Shown here: piece after piece, positions 33,725 to 41,971 of the stretch
Numbering within the stretch: position 1 is the first letter of the stretch
Layout of the letters: each line of letters starts with the position of its first letter
Source: Mycolicibacterium madagascariense
GTDB taxonomy: Bacteria; Actinomycetota; Actinomycetes; Mycobacteriales; Mycobacteriaceae
Length of the DNA stretch: 64,000 bases
Direction of reading: 5' to 3'
NCBI RefSeq assembly: GCF_010729665.1
Contig: NZ_AP022610.1
Location: 124,001-188,000, forward strand
Translations under genes and position numbers: made by a program
Notes under the pieces: model-generated
Database searches by the model: none
What the model was told of the DNA's origin: nothing
Seen by the model: the letters and a program-made list of their open reading frames with translations, nothing else

Positions 33725-34729
33725 TCAGCGGGTCAGCGCCGCGTCCACCTCGCGCGAGACCGCGTCCTCGATGCCTGCCGTCACCGCGCTGGGGTCCAGC
33801 GGCACCGGCGCCTCAGCGGTGACGCCGGCCAGGGCTGCGAGTGCCTCGGACGCCAGCGGGGTCCACTTCTCGATCCAGCCCGACAGCACCTCGGCGTTGG
33901 CGGCGTCGTCGGCGACGGCGTGCCGGATCAGCGCTGCGGTCCACTGACGGTGCCAGTGGGCGTCCTCGTCGAGCGAGAAGTGGATGCTGGCCAGGATCGG
34001 GTCGCCGTTCGCGGTGGCGAGCGTGCCTGCGACGTGCTGATTGACGAGGCGGTCGAGGCGGGGTTTGACGACCGCGTTCGTCACGATGAAGGACTCGCCC
34101 CAGTCGTAGGCGACGAGCGCGCGTTCGACGAGTTCGCGCAGCGGCTGGAACGCGGCGGCGTCCTCCCAGGCCGCCCGCTGTCGGGCCACGGCCTCGTCGC
34201 TCAGGGGTGCGGTCGCCAATTGCACTGTGCGATAGGCGATCCGCTGGATCCGACGCATCTCGTCACCCGTCTGGAACGCGGCGCAGCTGGTGATCCTGGA
34301 GGACGGCGCCAGCTGTGCGACGTAGGCGGCCAGCATCTGCAATCCATGCACCGGGAAGCGCAGGGGGGAATACCAGCGGTCGAGGAACGCCACCCACTCG
34401 TCGTCCAACCGGGCGTCGTAGCCCGTGTCGTCGACCTCGCGCAGCAGTCCGTCGATGACGTCTTCACGACCGTCCTGCAGCTGGGTGTACATCCGGTAGG
34501 TCGTGCTGCGCGGATCGGCGAAACCCTCCCAGTCGTGGGCCTGCAGGGCGGAACCCTCGCGGTAGCGGTGGTACCAATCGACGACCGGGTTGTTGGCCGG
34601 CAGTTCGAAGCGCCTGGGGTAGTTGTAGTGCAGGTCGGTGCTCGTCAGCTCGTACTCGGTGGGGATGCGCCGGCCCGTCTGCAGTCGCGTGTAGGTCTTG
34701 CGGGCCGGCGGCCGATCGGGTCGGGTCAC
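33725..34729 (-). CDS. diiron monooxygenase beta subunit (TmoE-like)
   Basis: 334 residues, helical ferritin-like fold lacking diiron ligands, as in TmoE/TouE. Recognisable stretches: YNYPRRFELPANNPVVDWY, WEGFADPRSTTYRMYTQLQ and the CAAFQTGDEMRRIQRIAYRT helix. It forms the (alpha beta gamma)2 hydroxylase with the alpha subunit. GTG start overlaps the effector gene stop (GTGA at 34726-34729). Last gene of the oxygenase run; no reductase gene follows. Confidence 0.9.
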   Translation of the reverse strand: MTRPDRPPARKTYTRLQTGRRIPTEYELTSTDLHYNYPRRFELPANNPVVDWYHRYREGSALQAHDWEGFADPRSTTYRMYTQLQDGREDVIDGLLREVDDTGYDARLDDEWVAFLDRWYSPLRFPVHGLQMLAAYVAQLAPSSRITSCAAFQTGDEMRRIQRIAYRTVQLATAPLSDEAVARQRAAWEDAAAFQPLRELVERALVAYDWGESFIVTNAVVKPRLDRLVNQHVAGTLATANGDPILASIHFSLDEDAHWHRQWTAALIRHAVADDAANAEVLSGWIEKWTPLASEALAALAGVTAEAPVPLDPSAVTAGIEDAVSREVDAALTR

Positions 34730-35016
34730 GACGGCTCACCCGCGAGCCGCCAGACCGCGCCGTCCTCGGTCAGGTGCATGACACCGGTGAACGACGACAT
34801 CACCACCTCCAACTCACCGGGAAATCGGACGGAGGACCCCGTCGTCGCCTCCAGCCCGGTCCGCGACAACCGGCAGACCCGTGGCGCCAGCACGCGGAGG
34901 TAGGCGCCCTCGTCGTGCACCACGACGCCGTCGTTCTCGTCGCGGATCGTCGAGACGACCGAGCGCGCGAACGGCGTCGTGTGCAGCACCGGTCCGACCC
35001 CGTCGGCACTGCTCAT
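34726..35016 (-). CDS. monooxygenase effector/coupling protein (TmoD/MmoB-like)
   Basis: 96 residues from ATG at 35016. Small alpha/beta protein of the MmoB/DmpM family (VGPVLHTTPFARSVVSTIRDENDG, VCRLSRTGLEATTG). It has no cofactor; it binds the hydroxylase to couple oxygen activation with substrate hydroxylation. Overlaps the Rieske gene by ATGA (35013-35016) and the beta subunit gene by GTGA. Confidence 0.88.
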   Translation of the reverse strand: MSSADGVGPVLHTTPFARSVVSTIRDENDGVVVHDEGAYLRVLAPRVCRLSRTGLEATTGSSVRFPGELEVVMSSFTGVMHLTEDGAVWRLAGEPS

Positions 35017-35330
35017 CCGAGCTGCCCCAGGTGCACCAGGATGCGTTCGCCGTCGACGCGTACCGAAAGACGGTGCAGCGCAGTACCTTCGGGGTTGACG
35101 CCACGTCCCGTTCGGGCGTCGAACACCCATTCGTGGGCCGGGCACGTGAGCAGGTTGTCCCGAAGTTCGCCTGGGGACAGGGGATTGGCCAGATGCGGGC
35201 ACCGGTCCCGATACGCGTGCACCTCGCCGTCGACGTGGCACAGCACGACGTCGACGGCGCCCAGGCTCACTGCGCACATCTCGCCCTCCCAGACGTCGTC
35301 GAGCGTGCCCGCGTCCACCCAGTCCGTCAC
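35013..35330 (-). CDS. Rieske [2Fe-2S] ferredoxin (TmoC-like)
   Basis: 105 residues, GTG start. Rieske ligands CPH (Cys44, His46) and CPAHEW (Cys63, His66). Electron carrier between an NADH oxidoreductase and the hydroxylase. It has the length of stand-alone TmoC. 7-base gap from the TmoB-like gene. Confidence 0.92.
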   Translation of the reverse strand: MTDWVDAGTLDDVWEGEMCAVSLGAVDVVLCHVDGEVHAYRDRCPHLANPLSPGELRDNLLTCPAHEWVFDARTGRGVNPEGTALHRLSVRVDGERILVHLGQLG

Positions 35331-35337
35331 CGTGCCC

Positions 35338-35574
35338 TCACCCCCGCTCCACCGTGAAGACGTCCCCGTTGCCGAGTCCGGCCGCCGCGATCGTCGACTC
35401 GGGGTCGAGCGCAGCCCCCCTTTCGTCGCGCACGGTCAGCGGCCCGTTCCGCTCCGGCGCCCAGCCCCACGAGACCAGTTGCCTCGCCAACTGCGCCACC
35501 GTGCGTTCGTCGGGCGTCACCACGACCCTGGCCAGGAAGTCGTCACTGGCGTAACCGAACAGATAGATGCGCAC
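35338..35574 (-). CDS. monooxygenase gamma subunit (TmoB-like)
   Basis: 78 residues from GTG at 35574, 7 bases downstream of the alpha subunit stop; the frame runs further 5' inside the alpha gene but that part is not coding. Ubiquitin-like small subunit of the hydroxylase (YLFGYASDDFLARVVV ... NGDVFTVERG). Confidence 0.85.
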   Translation of the reverse strand: MRIYLFGYASDDFLARVVVTPDERTVAQLARQLVSWGWAPERNGPLTVRDERGAALDPESTIAAAGLGNGDVFTVERG

Positions 35575-35581
35575 GGCCGCG

Positions 35582-37063
35582 CTACACCGTCGGGATGGGA
35601 TCGAGCCGCCACGGGTCGAGGCCGCGCCGCAGGTCCTTGCCGGTCTCGACGGGCGCCTCGAGGCCCATCCAGCCATGCAGGTCCACCAGTTTGCCCGGCG
35701 CGCTTCCGACGACGATGCGATCGACCACGCTCTGGTGGCCCGCGAACCGGGCGCTCTCCTGCTCGAAGATCCAGCGGCACGGCTGCGAGCAGAACAGGTA
35801 GTTCCTACCGTCGAACTCCAGGGTGCAGGCCGTGTTCCACCCCGGGCGGACGAACAGTGCGGGGAGCTGACAGAGGTTGCACAGCGCGGGCAGCCCGTAG
35901 GACAGCGTGTTGGCCTCCCCGCCGGCCGCCCAGTTGTCCTCGAGCCGGTCCCACAGCGGTCCGAAGGTCGCCTCCCACGTCGGGTACTTCGCGTTCAACC
36001 ATTCGCGCTCGGCCCGGTCGGGCAGCGCGACGTCGAACCACAGCGTCGTGCGATAGGTGTACAACCCCAGCTGAAAGCTGTGATGCGCGTAGTCGAGTTC
36101 GTCGACGAAGAGGTCCCAGAACCACGGCTTCTCGAGATCGAACTCGGCGAGGTTCTTCATGAATTGCTCGGTCACCCACTCGTTCATGAACTCCTTGAAC
36201 GACCGGGTCCGCGCGTGCAGCGGGGTGAGGTACTCCATGGCGGTGCCCGTCAACGCCAGGAACAGTCGCCAGCACCGCCACCACATCTTGTCGACGAGAT
36301 ACTGGGCCCGCTCCCGAGAACCGTTCTCCAACAACGTCCGCATGACCGGGAGACCGATCTGAGCGTGCCGGGCCTCGTCGGTCTGAATGCTCGCCAGCGT
36401 CTTCTCGAACAGATGATGGTGGGCGCGGTCCGCCATCGCGGCCATCGCCATGAACTGCAGATTGGTGAACCCGGTCTCGAAGACGAAGTTGAGCTGGATG
36501 GCGCTGTCGATGGCGTCGGCGGCGAGGAACATGTCGTCGAACAGGTGCCGGGCGGCGAGGACCACCCACTCGTCGGTGTGAAAGGCCTTGTGCGTCCAGT
36601 CGAAGTTGCCGTCGTAGGCGAGCATGTCGTGGCCGACGAGCAGCGGGATCTGGGTGTGCCGAATCTCGTCGAGCGCACCGAGGGTCGACATCATCCGCCA
36701 GGCGCTGTCACGGCCGAAGCGCGCCATCCGCAGCTCGGCGACCGCGCCGGCGTACTCGGCGAGCGCGACCGCACCGTTGTGGAACTTGACCAGCTGCACC
36801 CAACCGGGATCGAGATCGTCGAACAGGTGCGGTTTGTTCAACGCCGACCGCACGCCGAGCACGGCGGCGTCCTTCTCGCGCTGATTCGTGACGTACTCGC
36901 GATAGGTGGTGCGGTAGGCCTCGTTCCAGTCGGACCAGGCGTCGTGGGGCAGCCAGGGATGGCCGCTGAGCTCGACCGGAAACAGGTCCCGCTCGTCGAC
37001 GTAGCGGGGCGTCCAGTCGACCTTGCGAGCTAGATCGAGCCAGTCGTCTCGTCGAAGTACCAT
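35582..37063 (-). CDS. soluble diiron monooxygenase hydroxylase alpha subunit (toluene-4-monooxygenase type)
   Basis: 493 residues from ATG at 37063. All six diiron ligands are present: Glu103, Glu133, His136, Glu196, Glu230, His233, the T4moH positions shifted by exactly one. The gate Thr of T4moH (T201) is Thr200. Around the substrate pocket the sequence differs: T4moH I100, G103 and A107 correspond to Val99, Ala102 and Gly106. The N-terminus (DDWLDLARKVDWTPRYV) aligns with T4moH, which fixes the start. It overlaps the MEDS gene by 34 bases. Likely oxidises an aromatic or alkene; the pocket changes mean toluene itself should not be assumed. Confidence 0.93.
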   Translation of the reverse strand: MVLRRDDWLDLARKVDWTPRYVDERDLFPVELSGHPWLPHDAWSDWNEAYRTTYREYVTNQREKDAAVLGVRSALNKPHLFDDLDPGWVQLVKFHNGAVALAEYAGAVAELRMARFGRDSAWRMMSTLGALDEIRHTQIPLLVGHDMLAYDGNFDWTHKAFHTDEWVVLAARHLFDDMFLAADAIDSAIQLNFVFETGFTNLQFMAMAAMADRAHHHLFEKTLASIQTDEARHAQIGLPVMRTLLENGSRERAQYLVDKMWWRCWRLFLALTGTAMEYLTPLHARTRSFKEFMNEWVTEQFMKNLAEFDLEKPWFWDLFVDELDYAHHSFQLGLYTYRTTLWFDVALPDRAEREWLNAKYPTWEATFGPLWDRLEDNWAAGGEANTLSYGLPALCNLCQLPALFVRPGWNTACTLEFDGRNYLFCSQPCRWIFEQESARFAGHQSVVDRIVVGSAPGKLVDLHGWMGLEAPVETGKDLRRGLDPWRLDPIPTV

Positions 37064-37716
37064 TTCGCCGCCCCTTCGATCTCGTCGTCCCTCGTCTGCG
37101 AACCCGTCCGCTGCGCCCCGTACCCGAGTGCGTCGGGTGACGTGTAGTAGGGGTTTTCGACGAGCATCTCGCCGACCAGCATCCGGGGGTGCGTCTTGAG
37201 CAGGTCGACGATGATGCCGCTGCCGAAGCGGCTGATGTCGTACAGGCAGATGACGACCTGGGGGAACAGCGGGAGGAACCGGTTCATCTCGGACTCGAGC
37301 ACCACGAGCTCTGCCGTGTCGGGCACCACCTCCCGGCGGGACCAGGTCTCGACCGCCCGGACGACGTCGAACCGACCGTCGTACATGACGTCGGCCATGG
37401 CGGCCTTCCACGAGCCGATCACCTCGTTGGCCGAGAAGCCGCCGGACCGCAGGTACATGTCGGGCGCGCAGATGACCTCGAGTTGCTTGGTGGCGATGCA
37501 GTTTCCGGCGTCGACGTGCGCATCCAGTGCCGCGACCACCTGGTGGGATTCGGCCCCGTCGACCACGCAGATGCACTTGTCGCCGGCCGCCAGACCGGCC
37601 CGAAGGAACGGAAGCATGATCTGATCGCGCTGGGCCTCGGTGGAGTAAAGGCCGCAAATGTGGTCGCCCAGCGTTGCTGCGATGCCGGTGACGCCCACGT
37701 CGAGGGCATCGGACAC
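37030..37716 (-). CDS. stand-alone MEDS-domain sensory protein
   Basis: 228 residues from GTG at 37716 (GAGGTGATGCC before it). The whole protein is a MEDS domain (methanogen/methylotroph DcmR sensory domain): HICGLYSTEAQRDQIMLPFLRAGL, then CVVDGAE and a C-terminal VICLYDISRFG. MEDS domains sense ligands or redox in DcmR-type regulators and are usually fused to a DNA-binding or kinase module. Here no other domain is present. It is the first gene of the oxygenase run, overlapping the alpha subunit gene, so it may sense substrate and act through a partner such as the divergent PucR regulator. Confidence 0.78.
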   Translation of the reverse strand: MSDALDVGVTGIAATLGDHICGLYSTEAQRDQIMLPFLRAGLAAGDKCICVVDGAESHQVVAALDAHVDAGNCIATKQLEVICAPDMYLRSGGFSANEVIGSWKAAMADVMYDGRFDVVRAVETWSRREVVPDTAELVVLESEMNRFLPLFPQVVICLYDISRFGSGIIVDLLKTHPRMLVGEMLVENPYYTSPDALGYGAQRTGSQTRDDEIEGAAKWYFDETTGSI

Positions 37717-38000
37717 GGCATCACCTCGGTCATCTGAAGTCGTGTTGGGTCAAGATCATGCTATGCCATTCCGGGGGGCCAGGGAACTGTCACGGCGTGC
37801 TGAACTTCGCTGGACTGCGCACCCCACAGCCGTCGCCGCAGCGGTGCCGCAAGGGAATTCGCGCTGGCAAGGCTCGGTTTGGCACGGGAGGTCGAGTTCG
37901 ACCCACGATTCTGTCCTGACGGGCCGAAGACGCCACGTTCAGCTCGTGACAGGTTGGCATCACGATCATCGGTTGTACTCGGGCTGGGGAGCGGATGTAA

Positions 38001-39737
38001 TTGACTGTGGCGCGCGAGGTCCCCGGGTCGTTCTCCTTCGGCCAGTTTGCCATGCGCTCATCGGAGCAGGCTCGGACCCAGCTGTCGAACCTCTACGGCG
38101 TCCTCGTCCTCTCGGCGTTGATGTTCGACGGCCGCGATGCCGCGTCGATACTCGAGTTGGCGGCCAATGCCGTGTCCTCCCTCGGCGCGTTTCGCACCGA
38201 CGCGACGTACCGCTTCGTCAACGGGGCCCTGGCGGACGGTCGCCAGCCCGACCGCAAGCTCGACGGCCGCGTGGACGCCCACGTGGCAGCGAATCCGGGT
38301 GCGGATCTGACGGTCGAGCTGGCCGACGGTCAGTCTCGATACGTGATCGCGCTGCAGGCGGTGGAGGGCACCAAGGGTGCGCTGGTGGTTCGGGCCGAGA
38401 GCGCGCCGACGCCCGAGGAACTCTTCCTGCTCAGGGCGCTGGCCCAACAGACGGCGGCCGCGATGACGAGTGCCGATCTCCTCGAGAAGGAGCGCGCGCT
38501 CATGGAGGATCGCCAGTGCGCCATAAAACGGTTGTCCGACACCGTTTCCGAGCTGAAGCGACAAGACCTGATCCACGCGACGCTGACGGCGGTGTCGGGC
38601 GCCGGCTCGGGTGTGCAGGGGATCGCCGACGCGCTGCGGGAGCTGACGTCACTGAACGTCGTCGTCGAGGACGTCTTCGGCAATCCGCGGGCGTGGTCGG
38701 GGGGAGCGGAGCCCGATGCGCACCGACCGATCGGAGGCGACAACCGCGAGGAGACGCTGCGGCGCACCGCCGCGCAGGGCACGCCACAGCGTGACGGCAA
38801 CTGGATCTTCTGGCTCATTAGGCAGAAGGCGAACATCCTCGGCGTGGTGCGCGTCCACGATCCGAACAAGGTCGCCGACCGGCTGGACATCGTCGCGCTG
38901 GAGCATGCCGCGACCGTGTTGGCACTGGAGTTCGCCCACCATCGCGTGCTGGCCGAAACGGAGCTCCGGCTGCGCCGCGACCTCCTCGAAGATCTGTTGG
39001 CCGGCACCGACGACGAGAGCGCCTGCCTACGAGCCGAGGCCCTCGGACACAACCTGCGGGTACCCCACACCGTCACGGTCCTGCACTGGAAACCGGGGGT
39101 CGCCGGCGACGTGATCGCGACGGCGGCGCGCCGGTGGGCGGCCAACGCGAGGATGCACGCCCTCGCGGTGCGACGACCCGCCATGACCGTACTGCTGACC
39201 GACGGTGCGCCCGACCCGGGCTCGCTCTATCGCGCGGTGGCGGCCGAGGTCGCATCCGGCGAGGGATCGATCGGCGTCGGCTCGGTGGCCGCCACGGCCT
39301 CGGAGCTGCCGCGGTCATTCGCGGAAGCCCAACGGGCACTGCAGGTTCAGCGGGATTCGATGTCGCCCTACGGTGGGCGGCGCTTCGAGGACCTCGGCCT
39401 GTACCGCATCCTCGATCGCACCAGCGACCGGCCGGAGGTCCACGACTTCGTCATGGAATGGCTCGGTCCGCTGCTGACCTACGACCAGACCAAGAACGCC
39501 GATCTGGTCACCACCCTCACGCACTACCTGGATTGCGGCGGCAACTACGACGACGCGGCCCGGTCGCTCACCATCCACAGAAGCACCCTGCGCTACCGGC
39601 TCGGCCGGATCCGCGAGATCACCGGCCGCGATCTGCAGGACGTCGAGGACCGACTGAACCTGCATCTGGCGACCCGGATCGTCAGGACGACCGGGTTGCC
39701 GCCGGCACTGGATCAGAAGGGGCACGAGGAGCCCTAG
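38001..39737 (+). CDS. PucR/CdaR family transcriptional regulator with GAF-like sensor
   Basis: 578 residues. The N-terminal half (about 35-330) looks like two GAF-like sensory modules (LSNLYGVLVLSAL ... LLRALAQQTAAAMTSADLLE). A GGDEF-like CdaR region follows at about 345-460, and the C-terminal PucR helix-turn-helix at about 510-560 (NYDDAARSLTIHRSTLRYRLGRI). First possible start is TTG at 38001 with GGGGAG upstream; GTG 38007 and ATG 38052 are alternatives. It is divergent from the MEDS/monooxygenase run across 284 bases, the usual arrangement for an activator of that run. Confidence 0.88.
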   Translation: MTVAREVPGSFSFGQFAMRSSEQARTQLSNLYGVLVLSALMFDGRDAASILELAANAVSSLGAFRTDATYRFVNGALADGRQPDRKLDGRVDAHVAANPGADLTVELADGQSRYVIALQAVEGTKGALVVRAESAPTPEELFLLRALAQQTAAAMTSADLLEKERALMEDRQCAIKRLSDTVSELKRQDLIHATLTAVSGAGSGVQGIADALRELTSLNVVVEDVFGNPRAWSGGAEPDAHRPIGGDNREETLRRTAAQGTPQRDGNWIFWLIRQKANILGVVRVHDPNKVADRLDIVALEHAATVLALEFAHHRVLAETELRLRRDLLEDLLAGTDDESACLRAEALGHNLRVPHTVTVLHWKPGVAGDVIATAARRWAANARMHALAVRRPAMTVLLTDGAPDPGSLYRAVAAEVASGEGSIGVGSVAATASELPRSFAEAQRALQVQRDSMSPYGGRRFEDLGLYRILDRTSDRPEVHDFVMEWLGPLLTYDQTKNADLVTTLTHYLDCGGNYDDAARSLTIHRSTLRYRLGRIREITGRDLQDVEDRLNLHLATRIVRTTGLPPALDQKGHEEP

Positions 39738-39747
39738 CGCGGCGGGC

Positions 39748-39772
39748 GGGCCTTCCATGACCTGCAAGGCCC
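39748..39772 (+). terminator. Hairpin after the PucR gene
   Basis: GGGCCTT (39748-39754) and AAGGCCC (39766-39772) form a 7-bp stem with an 11-base loop 10 bases after the PucR stop. No T-tract. The 144-base gap to the next gene otherwise holds nothing but its ribosome site. Confidence 0.45.
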
Positions 39773-39881
39773 AACCCGCAGTGCGACATTCGGCCTGCGA
39801 GCACATTCTCCCGGGCATCGACGCAGTGCAAGCATGGTCCTCGCGGCATTGGTCGTGACGTTCCTGGACCGGAGGTGATAC

Positions 39882-40334
39882 GTGACGCACCCGTCGGGCA
39901 TCCCGGTGTTTCAGCGGCTCTTCCGCTCGGTCGCGAGCATCAAGATCGCCAAGAACGACATCCGCCGCTTTCGAGAGTTCGTCGACGAGGAGATCGATCG
40001 CATCGCCATCTCCGGACGCAACTCCGCCAGGTTCAACGGGCGGGACGTGATCGCCGTACAGGATCTACCGATCACGGCGGGAGTCCAGGAACGGATGCGT
40101 GAATTCGACGAACTCGAGGAGGCACCGGAGATCCGCGAGCTGCTGCGGCAGGTCGTGCGGCAACCGCCGGCCGACGTGACGTTCGACGACGAGACCGAGG
40201 AGCTGCTACCAGAGTTGTTCGGCGGGTTGAGCATTGCGCTCGCCAGGTCGTTCCGCGTGATCGACCCGACCATGACCACACCGTCGCCCGACCACTGGAA
40301 CCGCGCGTTCACGCTCTTCCAACTGGTGTTCTGA
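39882..40334 (+). CDS. DUF1931 protein (tandem histone fold)
   Basis: 150 residues from GTG at 39882 behind an unusually perfect GGAGGTGAT at 39871-39879. The sequence fits DUF1931, whose Aquifex member Aq_328 has a doubled histone fold. First fold about residues 7-70 with the loop/strand signature NGRDVIAVQDLPIT, second about 100-150 with LPELFGGLSIALARSFRVID and PSPDHWNRAF. Function in bacteria is unknown; DNA binding is suspected from the fold. It lies between the PucR regulator and UbiD (55-base gap), an uncommon place for such a protein. Confidence 0.75.
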   Translation: MTHPSGIPVFQRLFRSVASIKIAKNDIRRFREFVDEEIDRIAISGRNSARFNGRDVIAVQDLPITAGVQERMREFDELEEAPEIRELLRQVVRQPPADVTFDDETEELLPELFGGLSIALARSFRVIDPTMTTPSPDHWNRAFTLFQLVF

Positions 40335-40389
40335 CGGCTTGGCGTCCAGAGCACCACCACGCTTCCCGACCCGAGGAGTCGAGACATCC

Positions 40390-41934
40390 ATGCGAACTGC
40401 TCCTTACCCCGCGGTGCCCAGCGACCCGCTGGCACACGTCGGCCGTCACTTCACCAGCTTTCGCGACTACGTCGAAGCGCTCAGGGACATCGGCGAGATC
40501 CAGGAGATCGACCAACCCGTGGACTGGAACCTGGAGATGGGCGCCATCATTCGGCATTCCACCGAGACGAAGGCCGCTGCGCCGTTGTTCACCAACGTCA
40601 TTGGCGCGGATCCGGGCTTGCGGGCGATGGGGGCGCCCGCCGCGACGAGCCGCCAGCCCGGGTGCTATCTGGCGCGCCTGGCCATGATGATGGGTCACGA
40701 CCCACGGGCCACCGGTCTGGAACTCGTCGAAGCCTACGTCGCGGCGAAGTCGCGCCCCGTGCTGGAGCCGGTCCTGGTGTCCCGGGAGATGGCGCCGTGC
40801 AAGCAGAACGTCATGCTCGGCGACGACGTCGACCTCACCCGGTTTCCGGTGCCGTACATCCACGATGGCGACGGTGGTCGCTACATCCAGACGGCCGGCG
40901 TCAACATCGTGCACTCGCCGGACGGCAGCTGGACGAATTGGTCGGTGAACCGCTCCATGCTGGTGGATCGCAATCACCTCACCGGCCTCGTGATCCCCGA
41001 GCAGCACATCGGCATCGTGCACGACATGTGGAAGAAGGAAGGCAAGCCGACGCCGTGGGCCCTGGCCTTGGGTGCACCTCCGGCAGCGATGTTGGCTGCC
41101 GGCGCACCGATGCCCGCCTACGTCAACGAGTACGACTTCGTCAGCCAGCTGACCGGCGCGCCGGTCGAGCTCGTCGCGTGCGACACGGTCGACGTGAACG
41201 TGCCGGCCACGGCCGAGATCGTCCTGGAGGGCTTCATCTCCGACACGGAGACCGCGATGGAGGGCCCCCTCGGCGAATACGGCGGATACACGATGGGCGA
41301 GCCGGAGCCGTGGCCGCTGTTCACCGTGACCGCCGTGACCTACCGCAACAGGGCGATACTGCCGGTGATAGCGCCGGGGCGGCCGGTGGAGGACGTGCAC
41401 ACGATATGGGGTCTGGGCATCTCGGCCGAGACCCTGGATCTGTGTCGCAAGGCGCGGCTGCCCGTGACCGCCTGCTGGATCCCGCTGGACTCGGCGACCC
41501 ACTGGATGGTGGTCACCGTCCCCGACAGCTGGCACGACGACACCGGCCTCTCCGTCGACGACTTCCTGCACCGCATCGGGCAGACGATCTTCGCGTCGCA
41601 CACGGGGTGGCAGTTTCCCAAGATCCTGGTCATGGGTGACGACATCGACCCGACCGATCTGGCCCAGGTCGTCTGGGCGTATGCGACCCGCTGCCATCCC
41701 GGTTCCGGCGAAATCCTGTTCAGCAAGACCAAACTCGGCTTCTGGGTCGCCTACCTGGACTCGTCGGAGAAGTTCACCGGACGGGGCGGGCAGGCGCTGT
41801 ACAACTGCCTCATGCACGCTCAGGCGATAGGTCGGCCCCTGCCCGAGGTCGCCTCGTTCACCACGGCCTACCCCAAGGCGTTGCAACAACGGGTCCTTTC
41901 GCACTGGCAGGACTACGGCTACCCGCCGGAGTGA
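40390..41934 (+). CDS. ubiD: UbiD family prenylated-FMN (de)carboxylase
   Basis: 514 residues from ATG at 40390 (GAGGAG at 40371-40376). Catalytic triad of the family can be placed: Arg188 (SVNRSM) and the EGPLGE motif with Glu291 and Glu296, matching Fdc1 Arg173, Glu277 and Glu282; Asn172 near the metal/prFMN phosphate. Known UbiD enzymes decarboxylate aromatic or unsaturated acids, or carboxylate phenols/arenes in reverse. The UbiX gene follows 37 bases downstream and supplies the prFMN cofactor. Substrate unknown. Not the ubiquinone-pathway enzyme, as mycobacteria make menaquinone. Confidence 0.92.
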   Translation: MRTAPYPAVPSDPLAHVGRHFTSFRDYVEALRDIGEIQEIDQPVDWNLEMGAIIRHSTETKAAAPLFTNVIGADPGLRAMGAPAATSRQPGCYLARLAMMMGHDPRATGLELVEAYVAAKSRPVLEPVLVSREMAPCKQNVMLGDDVDLTRFPVPYIHDGDGGRYIQTAGVNIVHSPDGSWTNWSVNRSMLVDRNHLTGLVIPEQHIGIVHDMWKKEGKPTPWALALGAPPAAMLAAGAPMPAYVNEYDFVSQLTGAPVELVACDTVDVNVPATAEIVLEGFISDTETAMEGPLGEYGGYTMGEPEPWPLFTVTAVTYRNRAILPVIAPGRPVEDVHTIWGLGISAETLDLCRKARLPVTACWIPLDSATHWMVVTVPDSWHDDTGLSVDDFLHRIGQTIFASHTGWQFPKILVMGDDIDPTDLAQVVWAYATRCHPGSGEILFSKTKLGFWVAYLDSSEKFTGRGGQALYNCLMHAQAIGRPLPEVASFTTAYPKALQQRVLSHWQDYGYPPE

Positions 41935-41971
41935 TCCGATCGTCACTGCCCGCGCCGACGAGGAGCCAAAG

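Noticed and set aside
37880..37910. TTGGCACGGGAGG stretch before the PucR gene as a sigma-54 promoter
   Set aside because: The -12 element is missing and mycobacteria have no sigma-54.
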